NCBI RefSeq assembly: GCF_014529945.1
Contig: NZ_JACVFB010000010.1
Span: forward strand, 124,001-188,000
Length of the DNA stretch: 64,000 bases
Reading direction: 5' to 3'
Origin: Chitinophaga varians
GTDB taxonomy: Bacteria; Bacteroidota; Bacteroidia; Chitinophagales; Chitinophagaceae
Of this stretch, positions 8,348 to 16,542 are shown piece by piece (position 1 is the stretch's first letter; every line of letters begins with the position of its first letter). The notes beneath the pieces were generated by a model. The model had not been told where the DNA came from. It did no database searches and saw only the letters and a program-made list of their open reading frames with translations. A program made the position numbers and the translations under genes.

Positions 8348-8375
8348 CGGCAGGATTAATATCCTGCCGTTTTTA
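8348..8375 (+). terminator. Intrinsic terminator after the RidA-like gene
   Basis: Perfect 9-bp stem (CGGCAGGAT / ATCCTGCCG) with a TAAT loop, followed by five T residues. Confidence 0.9.
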
Positions 8376-8433
8376 ATGCGGATCATACGTTACGGTGAAA
8401 TGATCATGAACAATATTGACAGGTAATAACCAG

Positions 8434-9012
8434 ATGAGCGTAGCAATTTTTTGGCCGGCAAACCAAGCAGAATGGCGGTCCTGGCTGGAGGAAAATCACC
8501 AGACAAAATGTTCTGTTTGGCTTGTTTTTTACAATAAATCATCGAAAAAAGATTCCATTACCTGGAGTGAGGCGGTGGATGTAGCACTTTGTTTTGGTTG
8601 GATAGACAGCAAAAAAATTAAAATTGATCAGGACACTACCCATCAGTTTTTCAGTAAACGAAAGCCGAAGAGTACCTGGAGTAGAATAAACAAAATAAAA
8701 ATACAACAACTCACTGATGATGGACTAATGACCCCAAAAGGGCTTGACGCAATTGACATAGCAAAACAAAATGGTTCCTGGACCATCTTAGATGATACAG
8801 AAGCATTAATCATTCCTGATGACCTGGGTGTTGCTTTGAAGAAAGAAAAAGGGGCAAATGAATATTTCCAAAGCTTAAGTCAAAGTGTCAGGAAAATGAT
8901 GTTGCAATCATTGGTACTTGCCAGGCGCCCTGAAACACGGCAAAAACGTATTGATCAAATAGTAGATTCAATCCTGGCCGGCGACAAAGGAATAAAAAAA
9001 AATAAACAATAA
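8434..9012 (+). CDS. YdeI/OmdA-family protein
   Basis: 192 residues from the ATG at 8434 (MSVAIFWPAN). A TTG at 8416 in frame would add six residues but shows no family similarity. The pattern EWRSWLEENHQTKCSVWLVFY, then ITWSEAVDVALCFGWIDS, then FFSKRKPKSTWSRINK, is the hallmark of the YdeI/OmpD-associated family. The C-terminal part (FQSLSQSVRKMML, ARRPETRQKRIDQIV) is the typical OmdA-type end. Members have been linked to stress or peptide protection, but biochemistry is thin. Cytosolic, no signal peptide. It converges on another YdeI-type gene at 9159-9773. Confidence 0.8.
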   Translation: MSVAIFWPANQAEWRSWLEENHQTKCSVWLVFYNKSSKKDSITWSEAVDVALCFGWIDSKKIKIDQDTTHQFFSKRKPKSTWSRINKIKIQQLTDDGLMTPKGLDAIDIAKQNGSWTILDDTEALIIPDDLGVALKKEKGANEYFQSLSQSVRKMMLQSLVLARRPETRQKRIDQIVDSILAGDKGIKKNKQ

Positions 9013-9125
9013 CGGATTATTTTAATTCAATAGCGCTGATAATAATTACTCATCTCAGTAATGTATAAAACAGGACGCTTTCAGGTAGAATTCTTTGTAA
9101 ACTAATTTTTTGCAGGGATTTTGCG

Positions 9126-9150
9126 TGCCCGGAACAGGAATCGAACCTGT
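9126..9150 (-). pseudogene. 3' fragment of a tRNA gene (T-arm and acceptor strand)
   Basis: On the minus strand this reads T-stem ACAGG, T-loop TTCGATT, T-stem CCTGT, acceptor strand TCCGGGC and discriminator A. Nothing upstream supplies the 5' acceptor strand, D-arm or anticodon arm: the stop codon of the next gene lies only about 9 bases away. It is a remnant such as tRNA-targeted integration leaves. Confidence 0.7.
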
Positions 9151-9158
9151 ACCCGGTA

Positions 9159-9773
9159 TTATTTCACGTATTTCCAGTTGCGGATTTTGCCTTCTGCCAT
9201 CCAGGTGAGGGCGTCGGCGAGGCGGCTGTTGCGGGTGGCCTCTGTTTTAGCGCTGGTGATCCACTCCACGTACTCTTTTTGGTGGCTATAACTGAATGCC
9301 TCGAAAGTGGCCCATGCTTTTTTATTCTTTTTAATGGCAGTCAGGAGCCAGTCCGGCACTTCCAGTTCTTTTTTAGCCGGAGCGGCTTTTTTAACGGCAG
9401 GAGGGAGGTCGCTGGTACTGATTTTAGCCGCGGCCTTTAGGTATTTAATAAAGATTTTATCGGAGGGCAGGTCTTTCAGGCTGGCGATTTTCCCCAGTTG
9501 GCCCATGCCGTTTTCGCCGCGTTGCTGAAAGATATTGTCCGGGTCGTCCATCAGTGCGCCTTTCCAGAAGATAAAAGAGCAGTGTGCTTTAAAAGCGGCG
9601 AAGCAGCAGAGCAGCTGACCTTCGTAGGTGAAGTAGGGCATGCCCCACTTGATGGTCTCTTCTGCTTCCGGGCAGGCCTTGTGGACCAGGGCCCGCATAT
9701 GTTCCAGGATAGGCTGGGCAAAGCCGGCCGATTTAAGGATATAGGCATCGATACGGGCATCCTGTTGACTCAT
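9159..9773 (-). CDS. DUF1801/YdeI-type protein with OmdA-like C-terminus
   Basis: A 204-residue cytosolic protein. Residues 1-125 match the DUF1801 pattern (ILEHMRALVHKACPEAEETI, WGMPYFTYEGQLLCCFAAFK, HCSFIFWKGA). A Lys/Ala/Pro-rich linker follows (AVKKAAPAKK), then an OmdA-type helical region (VPDWLLTAIKKNKKAWATFE, YVEWITSAKTEATR, RLADALTWMAEGKIRNWKY). Two-domain proteins of this kind are common in Bacteroidota; function is not established. The stop codon abuts a tRNA 3' fragment, so the gene may have arrived with, or beside, an integrated element. The gene upstream on the same strand is a VOC protein, 33 bases away, so the two are probably co-transcribed. Confidence 0.8.
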   Translation of the reverse strand: MSQQDARIDAYILKSAGFAQPILEHMRALVHKACPEAEETIKWGMPYFTYEGQLLCCFAAFKAHCSFIFWKGALMDDPDNIFQQRGENGMGQLGKIASLKDLPSDKIFIKYLKAAAKISTSDLPPAVKKAAPAKKELEVPDWLLTAIKKNKKAWATFEAFSYSHQKEYVEWITSAKTEATRNSRLADALTWMAEGKIRNWKYVK

Positions 9774-9806
9774 GACAGTTAGTTTAGCGCAATTTATATA
9801 AATAGA

Positions 9807-10220
9807 TCATGTGAGTGTTGCTTTGTTTTGGGCCGTGGGTTGCAGCAGGTCCCATTTGTTACCGTATAAATCCTCAAAAACCGCTACTGTCCCATAGTCT
9901 TCTTCCTGTGGTGGCCGGATGAACCGGACTCCCTTTTCCGTCATGCGTTGATAGTCCCGCTGAAAATCATCGGTGAAAAGAAACAACAACACCCGGCCAC
10001 CTGCCTGGTGGCCGATGGCAGCCATCTGTTCTTCGTTGGCCGCCCTGGCCAGCAGAAGTGTACATTCCCGGGCGCCCGGCGGCGCTATGACAACCCATCG
10101 TTTCTCTTCGCTCAACCGGGTGTCTTCCAGGAGGGTAAAGCCCAGTTGCTCTGTATAGAACCGGATGGCTTCATCGTAATCTTTTACTACGAGGGCGATA
10201 TGTGCGATATGTTGTTTCAT
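9807..10220 (-). CDS. VOC (glyoxalase/bleomycin-resistance fold) protein
   Basis: A 137-residue single VOC module. The first beta-alpha-beta unit is HIAHIALVVKDYDEAIRFYT with the following LGFTLLED, and the second half ends in VAVFEDLYGNKWDLLQP, the standard C-terminal strand. Candidate metal ligands are the His in the first strand and Glu in VFEDLYGN. Substrate is unknown; the family includes lyases, dioxygenases and binding proteins. It lies upstream of the DUF1801 gene on the same strand with a 33-base gap. Confidence 0.85.
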   Translation of the reverse strand: MKQHIAHIALVVKDYDEAIRFYTEQLGFTLLEDTRLSEEKRWVVIAPPGARECTLLLARAANEEQMAAIGHQAGGRVLLFLFTDDFQRDYQRMTEKGVRFIRPPQEEDYGTVAVFEDLYGNKWDLLQPTAQNKATLT

Positions 10221-10318
10221 CGATATGTAAATGACGAAAAATCCTTAGGTGATGTTATTTTATTATTCTGGCTAAGTTATATATTTTAGTAGGAGCAGGA
10301 ATTATCCCGGGGGACTAC

Positions 10319-10334
10319 CCGGGGAAAACCCCGG
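10319..10334. promoter_or_regulatory. GC-rich dyad CCGGGG-AAAA-CCCCGG
   Basis: Perfect 6-bp stem with a 4-A loop in an otherwise A/T-rich leader, 50 bases before the ATG at 10385. It could be an operator or a small hairpin in the promoter region of the following run of genes. No regulator is assigned. Confidence 0.25.
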
Positions 10335-10384
10335 TGTAAGCATAAAAAAAATGTTGAATATTTGCTTCCACTAAACACAACAAC

Positions 10385-10933
10385 ATGAGCGACAAAATGA
10401 TGGTTAGCGGTTATACCGCCAATAACCAGGGGTATCTTGAAAATACCACCATCCCTATTGACTCACACATGCCTTTCACCGGTGATCCCGCTACCTACGG
10501 GATGCCCGTTACCGTGAGTGCTTATTTCGGAATGCTGTTCCATTTTTACAACTATCTCTCCAAACATCCGGAGGTGAAGGAATTTTTCCAGGGTCGGTAC
10601 TCCATTGAGTTCAGCAAGGCTTCCCTTTTCCGGTTGCTGGGCCAGCCTGGGTGCGAGTTTGTACGCTTTCATTTTGTTATTCCGGAAAATAACGAAAAAA
10701 TTAGTCTGATGGCCGAGGGCCTGGATGCCAATCATGTTAACATCGCGTTCCCGGTGTTACTGGAAAAAGCTAAGTCCGGTGTGCTGGACCCTACTCCAGC
10801 CGACCCGGGTATTGAAGAAAGAGGCAATGGCGGAGAAGACGAGCCATTGATGGCCAAGCTGTTTGCTGCGCTGAAAGCCAGCGGACATCCGTTTGGTGCC
10901 GTAACGCCCATTGACCTGGAGCACAACTGTTAA
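10385..10933 (+). CDS. Hypothetical cytosolic protein heading a signalling operon
   Basis: A 182-residue protein with no signal peptide or membrane segment and no family that I recognise. Visible features: an N-terminal ISDHMPF-like stretch, a helical HPEVKEFFQGRYSIEF segment, RFHFVIPENN and an acidic, Gly/Pro-rich loop around residues 140-158 before the C-terminal helix. It precedes the 7-TM protein by 19 bases and then the histidine kinase and response regulator, so a role in that signalling unit is possible but unproven. Confidence 0.6.
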   Translation: MSDKMMVSGYTANNQGYLENTTIPIDSHMPFTGDPATYGMPVTVSAYFGMLFHFYNYLSKHPEVKEFFQGRYSIEFSKASLFRLLGQPGCEFVRFHFVIPENNEKISLMAEGLDANHVNIAFPVLLEKAKSGVLDPTPADPGIEERGNGGEDEPLMAKLFAALKASGHPFGAVTPIDLEHNC

Positions 10934-10952
10934 AAAAAAATTGCTACGCTGA

Positions 10953-11591
10953 ATGAACGGATGGATCTATGGATACTATGTGATGCTGGTGACATGTTTT
11001 GCCATTAGCCTGTTTAATCTGCAATACAAGCAGGTAAAGCAGCTGGCGGTGTTATTAGGTTTCTCCATATTATCGGAGGTGATGGTGGAATTGATCGGGA
11101 AGCGTGGTTCCCATTTCTTTATTGTATACCACTTTTTTGTGGTGCTGGAATATAGTCTGATAACAATCATTTTACGATCAGGAATCAAGGATGAACGTTG
11201 GCGGTTGCTGATGTGGATTTCGATATTTGTGTTTGGCGCGGTATCACTCGTGTACAGCTTTGTATATGGCGGCTGGCGTTATTTTCCGGGCATTAATATT
11301 ACCATTGAGAGCTTCCTGGTCATTTGCTGGTGCCTTTTGTCCTTTTTTTCGATTACCCCCAATAGTGAAGCGTCTATATTCCGGCACCCTGATTTCTGGC
11401 TGACCCTCGCGTTTTTCTTTTATTTCGCCGGGTCTATGTGTGTAAACGGCTTTTACAATCTGTTATTGGCCGGTGATGCACGGTCTGCCAGGCATCTTTT
11501 TACGATTTTGAACTCATTATCCAATTACCTGTTGTATATTATGCTGATAAAAAGCATCATATGCTTCCGGTCAAACAGGATTTCTTCGTAG
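10953..11591 (+). CDS. Seven-TM integral membrane protein
   Basis: A 212-residue protein made almost wholly of hydrophobic helices; about seven can be counted (starting near residues 5, 29, 55, 84, 113, 146 and 185) with short Arg/Lys loops. No catalytic motif is visible. Its last 31 bases overlap the start of the histidine kinase gene in another frame, so translation is likely coupled. It could serve as a membrane sensor or partner for the kinase, which itself has only one membrane helix. This is inferred from gene order only. Confidence 0.7.
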   Translation: MNGWIYGYYVMLVTCFAISLFNLQYKQVKQLAVLLGFSILSEVMVELIGKRGSHFFIVYHFFVVLEYSLITIILRSGIKDERWRLLMWISIFVFGAVSLVYSFVYGGWRYFPGINITIESFLVICWCLLSFFSITPNSEASIFRHPDFWLTLAFFFYFAGSMCVNGFYNLLLAGDARSARHLFTILNSLSNYLLYIMLIKSIICFRSNRISS

Positions 11592-12352
11592 CAGTCATCT
11601 TACTCACCCTGTTGTTTATCATCATGGGATTGATAGTGATTGTGGCGATCATCAATTACAAGAAAAAACAACAAGCTTACCTGCATCAGCTAAAATTAAT
11701 GAAAGAAGAGTATGATAAACAATTGATGTGGTCTCAGATCGAAATACAGGAAGAAACCTTTGCTCATCTGGGGCAGGAGCTTCACGACGATATCGGGCAA
11801 TTGTTAACCAGCACCAAACTATTGATCAATGTTACCCAGCGTAACCTGACCGATGCACCGGAGACGTTAAAGACCGCGGAGGAAACCCTCAGTACGGCCA
11901 TTCATCACCTGCGCGCGCTGTCCAAATCGTTCAGCCGTCAGTGGCTGGACCAATTCAGCCTGGTGGACAACCTGAAGAGTGAAGTAGCCCGTATCAATGC
12001 CAGTCGTACCATCAAGGTGAAGTTTACCCACGAACTGGCCGAGCTTCCGCTACAGGCCGAGCCACAGATCATTCTGTTTCGTATCATACAGGAAGCCATG
12101 CAAAACTGCCTGAAACATGCCCGTCCTCAAGTGATTGATATCAGCATGCGTATAGCCGAAAAGGCGTTGTTGTTGATCATTGCAGATGACGGCGCCGGCT
12201 TTGATAAAGCTGGTATGTCGGCCACCGGACTGGGTATCCGGAACATGCAACACCGTACCCGGCTGCTGGGTGGAACGATCGACTGGGAAGTGACGGATGC
12301 AGGAGGTACTGCTGTGTTGATAAAATTACCCGTTGAACCAAATCAGTTATGA
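11561..12352 (+). CDS. NarX/DesK-type sensor histidine kinase
   Basis: A 263-residue kinase with one membrane helix (residues 8-32), a short coiled linker and no extracellular sensor domain. The dimerisation and phosphoacceptor segment is LGQELHDDIGQLLTSTK with His75 (HisKA_3 type). The ATPase domain shows the N-box EAMQNCLKHA, the DDGAGF G1 box and GLGIRNM. It overlaps the 7-TM gene by 31 bases and the response regulator by 4 bases (ATGA), which points to translational coupling. It presumably phosphorylates the adjacent LuxR-type regulator. With so little sensor sequence, the signal may be sensed by the membrane itself or by the upstream 7-TM protein. Confidence 0.9.
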   Translation: MLPVKQDFFVAVILLTLLFIIMGLIVIVAIINYKKKQQAYLHQLKLMKEEYDKQLMWSQIEIQEETFAHLGQELHDDIGQLLTSTKLLINVTQRNLTDAPETLKTAEETLSTAIHHLRALSKSFSRQWLDQFSLVDNLKSEVARINASRTIKVKFTHELAELPLQAEPQIILFRIIQEAMQNCLKHARPQVIDISMRIAEKALLLIIADDGAGFDKAGMSATGLGIRNMQHRTRLLGGTIDWEVTDAGGTAVLIKLPVEPNQL

Positions 12353-12984
12353 ACATCAAAATTGCCATCGCAGACGACCATCAGTTATTCCTCAAATCAC
12401 TCAGCCTGCTCGTAGCAGGTTTTACCGGTTTTAGCATTGTAGCAGAAGCTGTCAACGGGAAAGAGCTGCTGGAGAAAATAGCAGCGCTGCCTGCCCCGCC
12501 GGACATCGTACTGCTCGACGTGAACATGCCCGTTATGGACGGGCCCAAAGCTACGGCCCTGTTACAGAAACAGCATCCGGGCATCCGGATAGCGGCATTG
12601 TCCATGAAAGAAAATGACAATACCATCATCACTATGCTCAAAGCCGGTTGCTGTGCTTATCTGTTGAAAGATATCCATCCGGTGGAACTGGAAAAAGCGC
12701 TGCGTGAGATACATGAATCAGGCTATTATCACAATGATGCTTCCAATGTCAACTATCGCCGGCTGATCCTGCAATCGGAGCAGCAGGAGACGATCACCGA
12801 AAGGGAGAAAGAGTTTCTGAGTCTCGCCTGCAGTGATCTCACCTATAAAGCGATCGCCCAGAAAATGAACGTCTCCGAGCGTACGGTAGATGGCTATCGT
12901 GAAATCCTTTTCCACAAACTCAACGTACAAAGCCGTACCGGTATGGTGCTTGAAGCCCTGCGCCGGCAGCTGGTTTCCCTGTAG
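12349..12984 (+). CDS. NarL/LuxR-type response regulator
   Basis: A 211-residue two-domain regulator. The receiver domain (1-120) has the acidic pair near the N-terminus (ADDHQLF), phosphoacceptor Asp57 in LLDVNMPVMDG, and the conserved Lys in the segment AYLLKDIHP. The C-terminal LuxR HTH runs ITEREKEFLSLACSDLTYK to RTVDGYREILFHKLNVQ. The start overlaps the kinase stop by 4 bases. An ABC transporter pair follows after about 130 bases on the same strand, a common target of such systems, so control of that exporter is a fair inference. Confidence 0.92.
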   Translation: MNIKIAIADDHQLFLKSLSLLVAGFTGFSIVAEAVNGKELLEKIAALPAPPDIVLLDVNMPVMDGPKATALLQKQHPGIRIAALSMKENDNTIITMLKAGCCAYLLKDIHPVELEKALREIHESGYYHNDASNVNYRRLILQSEQQETITEREKEFLSLACSDLTYKAIAQKMNVSERTVDGYREILFHKLNVQSRTGMVLEALRRQLVSL

Positions 12985-13113
12985 CAGCCTGATTTACCGG
13001 TTAAAAGCCGCTCTTTACCGACCTGTACTGGTCATTTACCTTATTTCCCCTGTGCCCTTTGTTGGTTTTTGTATCATTGTATCCTGTTCATTCATCCAAA
13101 ATCGAATCAGCAC

Positions 13114-13893
13114 ATGAGTAATCAACAAAGGGCTATCCTGGAGGTAGACCAGCTGAGTGTCTCCTATGGCTCTTTTCAGGCGGTACAACGTGTATCCTTC
13201 ACCGTGGAGTCGGGCGAAATTTTTGGTTTGCTGGGACCTAACGGCGCCGGCAAAACCAGTACCCTGAGCGCTATCGAAGGATTGTTGCGGCCGCAGGGCG
13301 GACAAATCAACGTAGCCGGCTTCAGTATCCTCGATCAGCCCCTTTACGCCAAAGCCAACATGGGCGTACAATTACAATCCACCAGTTTTCAGGCAGAATT
13401 AAACGTGGCCGAAATCATCCGGCTGTTTTCCGGCATCTATGGCAGGGAATTAAGTCCTGCCGAAGTAGAAGAGAAGCTGGTTGAAATCAACCTGCAGGAT
13501 TCAGCTACCAAACGTTTCGGTCAGCTCTCCGGTGGGCAGCAGCAGCGGGTATCGCTGGTCATCTCCACTATTCATGATCCGCAGCTGGTGCTGCTGGACG
13601 AGCCCACTACGGGCCTCGACCCGCAGTCCAGAAGGCAGCTGTGGGACCGCATCGAGGCCATCAAGGCAAAGGGTCATGCCGTGTTGCTCACCACCCATTC
13701 CATGGAAGAAGCCGAGGCGGTCTGCGATCGCATCGCCATCATCGATCATGGCCGGGTCATCGCCATCGATACGCCCGAAGCCCTGATAGCGGCCCATCGC
13801 AACGACCCCGACGTTATTGCCGTGTGCCGCAAAGGAAAAATAACCCTGGAAGATGTATTTATCGGCCTCACCGGCCGGGCTGTCCGTTCATAA
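13114..13893 (+). CDS. ABC transporter ATP-binding protein (drug-exporter type)
   Basis: 259 residues from the ATG at 13114 (SNQQRAILEVDQLSV); the upstream TTG at 13069 adds 15 residues without similarity. All motifs are present: Walker A GPNGAGKTS (41-49), Q-loop in GVQLQSTSF, signature LSGGQQQR, Walker B LVLLDEPTTGLDP and the H-loop in LLTTHSMEEAE. The C-terminal tail is short. It forms an exporter with the permease 15 bases downstream. The position after a two-component system suggests regulated export of a membrane-active compound. Confidence 0.93.
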   Translation: MSNQQRAILEVDQLSVSYGSFQAVQRVSFTVESGEIFGLLGPNGAGKTSTLSAIEGLLRPQGGQINVAGFSILDQPLYAKANMGVQLQSTSFQAELNVAEIIRLFSGIYGRELSPAEVEEKLVEINLQDSATKRFGQLSGGQQQRVSLVISTIHDPQLVLLDEPTTGLDPQSRRQLWDRIEAIKAKGHAVLLTTHSMEEAEAVCDRIAIIDHGRVIAIDTPEALIAAHRNDPDVIAVCRKGKITLEDVFIGLTGRAVRS

Positions 13894-13908
13894 CTCAATA
13901 CCTACTTT

Positions 13909-14652
13909 ATGCAAACCAAAATACCTCAGACTGCTGCCGTGATGTCCGCTTTGTTACGGGCTGATTTTACCACCCTGTGGCGCAACCGCCGCTCTTTACG
14001 CCTCGTGCTGCTGGTGCCTGTGGTGATCGTCATCTCCTGGAAAGGGATGGTGAAAATGATGGGCGGCCCTTATGTGATCGCCGGTGGCATCACCATTGGC
14101 CTGATTAGTATCGGCCTGCTGGGCTATACCAATTCCATTGCACGTGACCGTGATAAGGGCGTGTTCCAACGCCTGCGCGTAGGCCCGGTAGCCGCGTGGA
14201 CCATCATGTGCAGCCGCATCATGGTACAGATAGCCACGATCATGGCCATGACCATCGCCATCTTTGCCGTAGGCAATCTGGTAGACAAAATTGTACTGTC
14301 GCCGCTGGGTTATCTGACCGGTTTCTTCGCCGCGGTGTTGGGCGGGGCGCTGTACCTCAGCCTCGGCCAGCTGATTGTGGGGCTGATTAAAAATCCGGAG
14401 ACGGTGAATTCCACCACACGGCTGGTATACTTTATTTTCATTATGGTGGGTATGCTGGGCAACTTCGGTGTGTTGGGCGATGTCGTGAAAGAGATGGTGC
14501 AGTGGTCGCCCTATGGTGTGGTGAACCGCATGATCGGCACAGCGCTGCAGCCTGAAACCTGGAACCTGCAGGCGACCTACGCCTTGCTGGCCACACTGGG
14601 TTATACGGCTATATTTGGCATACTCGGCATTCGTTTCTTTAAGTGGAACTGA
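13909..14652 (+). CDS. ABC-2 type permease
   Basis: A 247-residue membrane protein with about six TM helices and the ABC-2 pattern: cytoplasmic N-terminus (SALLRADFTTLWRNRRS), a first helix LVLLVPVVIVIS, the coupling-type segment SIARDRDKGVFQRLRV and the late motif VKEMVQWSPYGVVNRM. It is the partner of the preceding ATPase. It ends 14 bases inside the convergent CNNM/CorC gene on the other strand, so the two genes overlap tail to tail. Confidence 0.88.
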   Translation: MQTKIPQTAAVMSALLRADFTTLWRNRRSLRLVLLVPVVIVISWKGMVKMMGGPYVIAGGITIGLISIGLLGYTNSIARDRDKGVFQRLRVGPVAAWTIMCSRIMVQIATIMAMTIAIFAVGNLVDKIVLSPLGYLTGFFAAVLGGALYLSLGQLIVGLIKNPETVNSTTRLVYFIFIMVGMLGNFGVLGDVVKEMVQWSPYGVVNRMIGTALQPETWNLQATYALLATLGYTAIFGILGIRFFKWN

Positions 14653-15910
14653 CCTGCCTGATGATCACTTCCTCAATCCGGTGTTTGTCCATACGTTTGA
14701 TTTCAAAAGTGAACTGGTTGAGCGTCACTTTTTCGCCGGGTTGAGGAATGTGTTTTAGTTTGCCGATCAGCAGGCCGGCCACTGTAATATCTTCTTCTTC
14801 GTAAGGACGGAGCCATTCGATATTGAGGGTTTCCCTGATAAAAGACAACCGGGTAACACCGTTGGTCAGCCAGCTTTTGTCCGGCTGCTGTTCTAAAAAA
14901 CGCTCCTTTGTATTATACCCCGGCAGATTGCCCAATAAGCCGGACACAATATCGTGGAAAGTAACAATCCCTTCAAACTCCCCATATTCATTTAATACCA
15001 CCCCCATGATCGTGCTTTCGCGGCGCAATAGCTGAAACATGTCGAAGATGCCCTGGTTGAGCGACAGGTAGGAGACAGGGCTGACCAGCTCCAGCAGTGA
15101 CTTGTCGGGCTGCAGGAAAAAGTCCTTGATCATCAGGGCGCCGGGTATCTCGTTGCTTTTACTCATCACGGGGAAGGTGCGGTGTATACTTCGTTTAATC
15201 GTTTCAGTTATCTCATCGCGCGACATGTCTTGATGGAGAACCGTCACGATGCTGGCCGGTGTCATGATATTTTCCGCCGGCAGGTCGTAGGCCGCGGAGA
15301 TGTTTTTATGCAGCATAAATTCCCCTTTTTCTATTAGTCCCTGTTTGTAAGCCATGATGAGCATGCCGCGCAGGTCGTTGTCGGTGAGCTTCTCTTCCCG
15401 GATGGTATTGATATGGAACAGTCCGAGGATATACTTGGTACTGCTGGTCAGCAATTTGATGAAAGGGTAGGTGATTTTGGAAAAGATGACCATCGACGGC
15501 GTGATGAGAAATGAAATTTTTTCCGGATTCAGGAGAGCCAGGGTTTTAGGGATGAGTTCACCGAAGATAATGGTGAGGTAGGTGATGGAGCCTACGCCGA
15601 TGAATAGTGCCAGCAGGTGTGCGCCATAGTTGCCCAGCTGCCAGGAGCGGAATACCGGTTCCAGCAGTGCCGCCATCATGTCGCCGCCGTATAGCCCTTC
15701 CAGTATGCCTACTAAAGTGATGCCCACCTGTACCGCGCTGAGGAATTCGTCGGGGTCGCTTACCAGCCGGAGTGTGCTGGCCGCCCGTGCATTGCCGCCG
15801 TCAGCCTGGATTTTCAGCGCTGTTTTATCTACCGATATCAGACCTATTTCCGCTAAGGAGAAGTAGAAATTGAATGCAATGAGGATGATGATAATGATGA
15901 TAGAGAGCAT
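14639..15910 (-). CDS. CNNM/CBS/CorC-domain membrane protein (TlyC-like)
   Basis: A 423-residue protein. Residues 1-190 are the CNNM (DUF21) domain with four hydrophobic segments and the motif GELIPKTLALLNPEK. A CBS pair covers about 200-330 (ENIMTPASIVTVLHQD, then STIMGVVLNEYGEFEGIVTFHDI). The C-terminal CorC_HlyC domain includes GLLIGKLKHIPQPGEKV. Members are divalent-cation transport or homeostasis proteins; the old label 'hemolysin' is misleading. The start ATG is at 15910. The gene overlaps the ABC-2 permease by 14 bases at its 3' end. Confidence 0.9.
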   Translation of the reverse strand: MLSIIIIIILIAFNFYFSLAEIGLISVDKTALKIQADGGNARAASTLRLVSDPDEFLSAVQVGITLVGILEGLYGGDMMAALLEPVFRSWQLGNYGAHLLALFIGVGSITYLTIIFGELIPKTLALLNPEKISFLITPSMVIFSKITYPFIKLLTSSTKYILGLFHINTIREEKLTDNDLRGMLIMAYKQGLIEKGEFMLHKNISAAYDLPAENIMTPASIVTVLHQDMSRDEITETIKRSIHRTFPVMSKSNEIPGALMIKDFFLQPDKSLLELVSPVSYLSLNQGIFDMFQLLRRESTIMGVVLNEYGEFEGIVTFHDIVSGLLGNLPGYNTKERFLEQQPDKSWLTNGVTRLSFIRETLNIEWLRPYEEEDITVAGLLIGKLKHIPQPGEKVTLNQFTFEIKRMDKHRIEEVIIRQVSST

Positions 15911-16014
15911 AAGTCAGCCGCTTTACAGGATAACAACTCTCCGCTGCAATTGTTTATAGCGCTGGTTTTCAGCTCGTTTGTAGCTATTGACTGCAAAAAT
16001 ATTTCAACAAAAAA

Positions 16015-16045
16015 TTTGGAGAATTGAAATGAGTGCTTATCTTTG
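16015..16045 (+). promoter_or_regulatory. Consensus promoter of tRNA-Leu
   Basis: TTTG at 16015-16018, exactly 19 bases, then TATCTTTG at 16038-16045. This is a full match to the Bacteroidota -33/-7 consensus. Transcription would start about 17-19 bases before the tRNA. Confidence 0.85.
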
Positions 16046-16069
16046 CGCTCCCTGATCACAATATCAGTT

Positions 16070-16153
16070 GCCCAGATGGCGAAATTGGTAGACGCACTGT
16101 GTTCAGGTCGCAGCGCCTGCAAGGGTGTGCTGGTTCGAATCCAGTTCTGGGCA
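16070..16153 (+). tRNA. tRNA-Leu (anticodon CAG)
   Basis: 84 bases with acceptor strands GCCCAGA / TCTGGGC, D-arm GGCGAAATTGGTAGACGC, anticodon stem CTGTG / CGCAG around the loop TTCAGGT (anticodon CAG), a long class II variable arm and a T-arm CTGG-TTCGAAT-CCAG. CCA is not encoded; the gene is followed by ACG. It has its own promoter and terminator. The same 3' end sequence recurs in altered form at 9126-9150 and 23215-23231. Confidence 0.95.
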
Positions 16154-16156
16154 CGT

Positions 16157-16195
16157 AATAGGTTGTAAGTATCTTACTTACAACCTATTTTTTTG
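16157..16195 (+). terminator. tRNA-Leu terminator
   Basis: Perfect 15-bp stem (AATAGGTTGTAAGTA and complement) with a 3-base loop, followed by a T-run. It starts four bases after the tRNA. Confidence 0.95.
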
Positions 16196-16487
16196 TGTCA
16201 ATGTCTTTTTTGTACGCTTTTCTCCGCTTCTGCCCACTATTGGCGACACATCATTGACACACTAAATGACACACTAAATTCACGTGCCAGCACCAGCACG
16301 CATCCCCCATTTCATCCAGCGAAAAATGTCAGTTTTTCCTGCTTTACTGCACTGGTAAAGGCATCCGGCAAAATATCACCGCTCAAAACTATTATTCTGA
16401 AAAAAGATTTCTCCACTTTTCTTCGGTTTTTCTGTTGACATGGTAAGTCGTTTTGAGGTGGTATCATTTCTTATCCCTGCAAAATAT
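16196..16487. other. Intergenic region downstream of tRNA-Leu
   Basis: About 290 bases with no supported gene. It holds a tandem 12-bp duplication (16256-16279). Short frames on both strands are interrupted and could be integrase debris, as often found 3' of tRNA genes, but no catalytic motif is visible to prove this. Confidence 0.4.
16256..16279. repeat. Tandem 12-bp direct repeat GACACACTAAAT x2
   Basis: Two exact copies back to back (16256-16267 and 16268-16279), about 100 bases after tRNA-Leu. Arm-type integrase binding sites are often short direct repeats, but this is only a possibility. Confidence 0.6.
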
Positions 16488-16522
16488 AAATGCCTTACGC
16501 AGTGAATTTGCATAAGGCATTT
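16488..16522 (-). terminator. Terminator of the FtsX-type permease gene
   Basis: 10-bp stem (AAATGCCTTA / TAAGGCATTT) with a 15-base loop, 20 bases past the stop codon of the minus-strand permease gene. A/T-rich sequence follows on the minus strand. Confidence 0.65.
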
Positions 16523-16542
16523 ATTACATAAATATTAAGCCG

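Noticed and set aside
9126..9150. Functional tRNA
   Set aside because: Only T-arm and 3' acceptor strand exist; the stop codon of the neighbouring gene occupies the place of the variable arm.
14639..15910. Hemolysin
   Set aside because: CNNM-CBS-CorC layout indicates cation transport or homeostasis; the hemolysin name is historical.
16193..16438. Short frame after tRNA-Leu that might be integrase N-terminus
   Set aside because: No catalytic Arg/His/Tyr motifs and frames are broken on both strands; kept only as a note in the intergenic entry.
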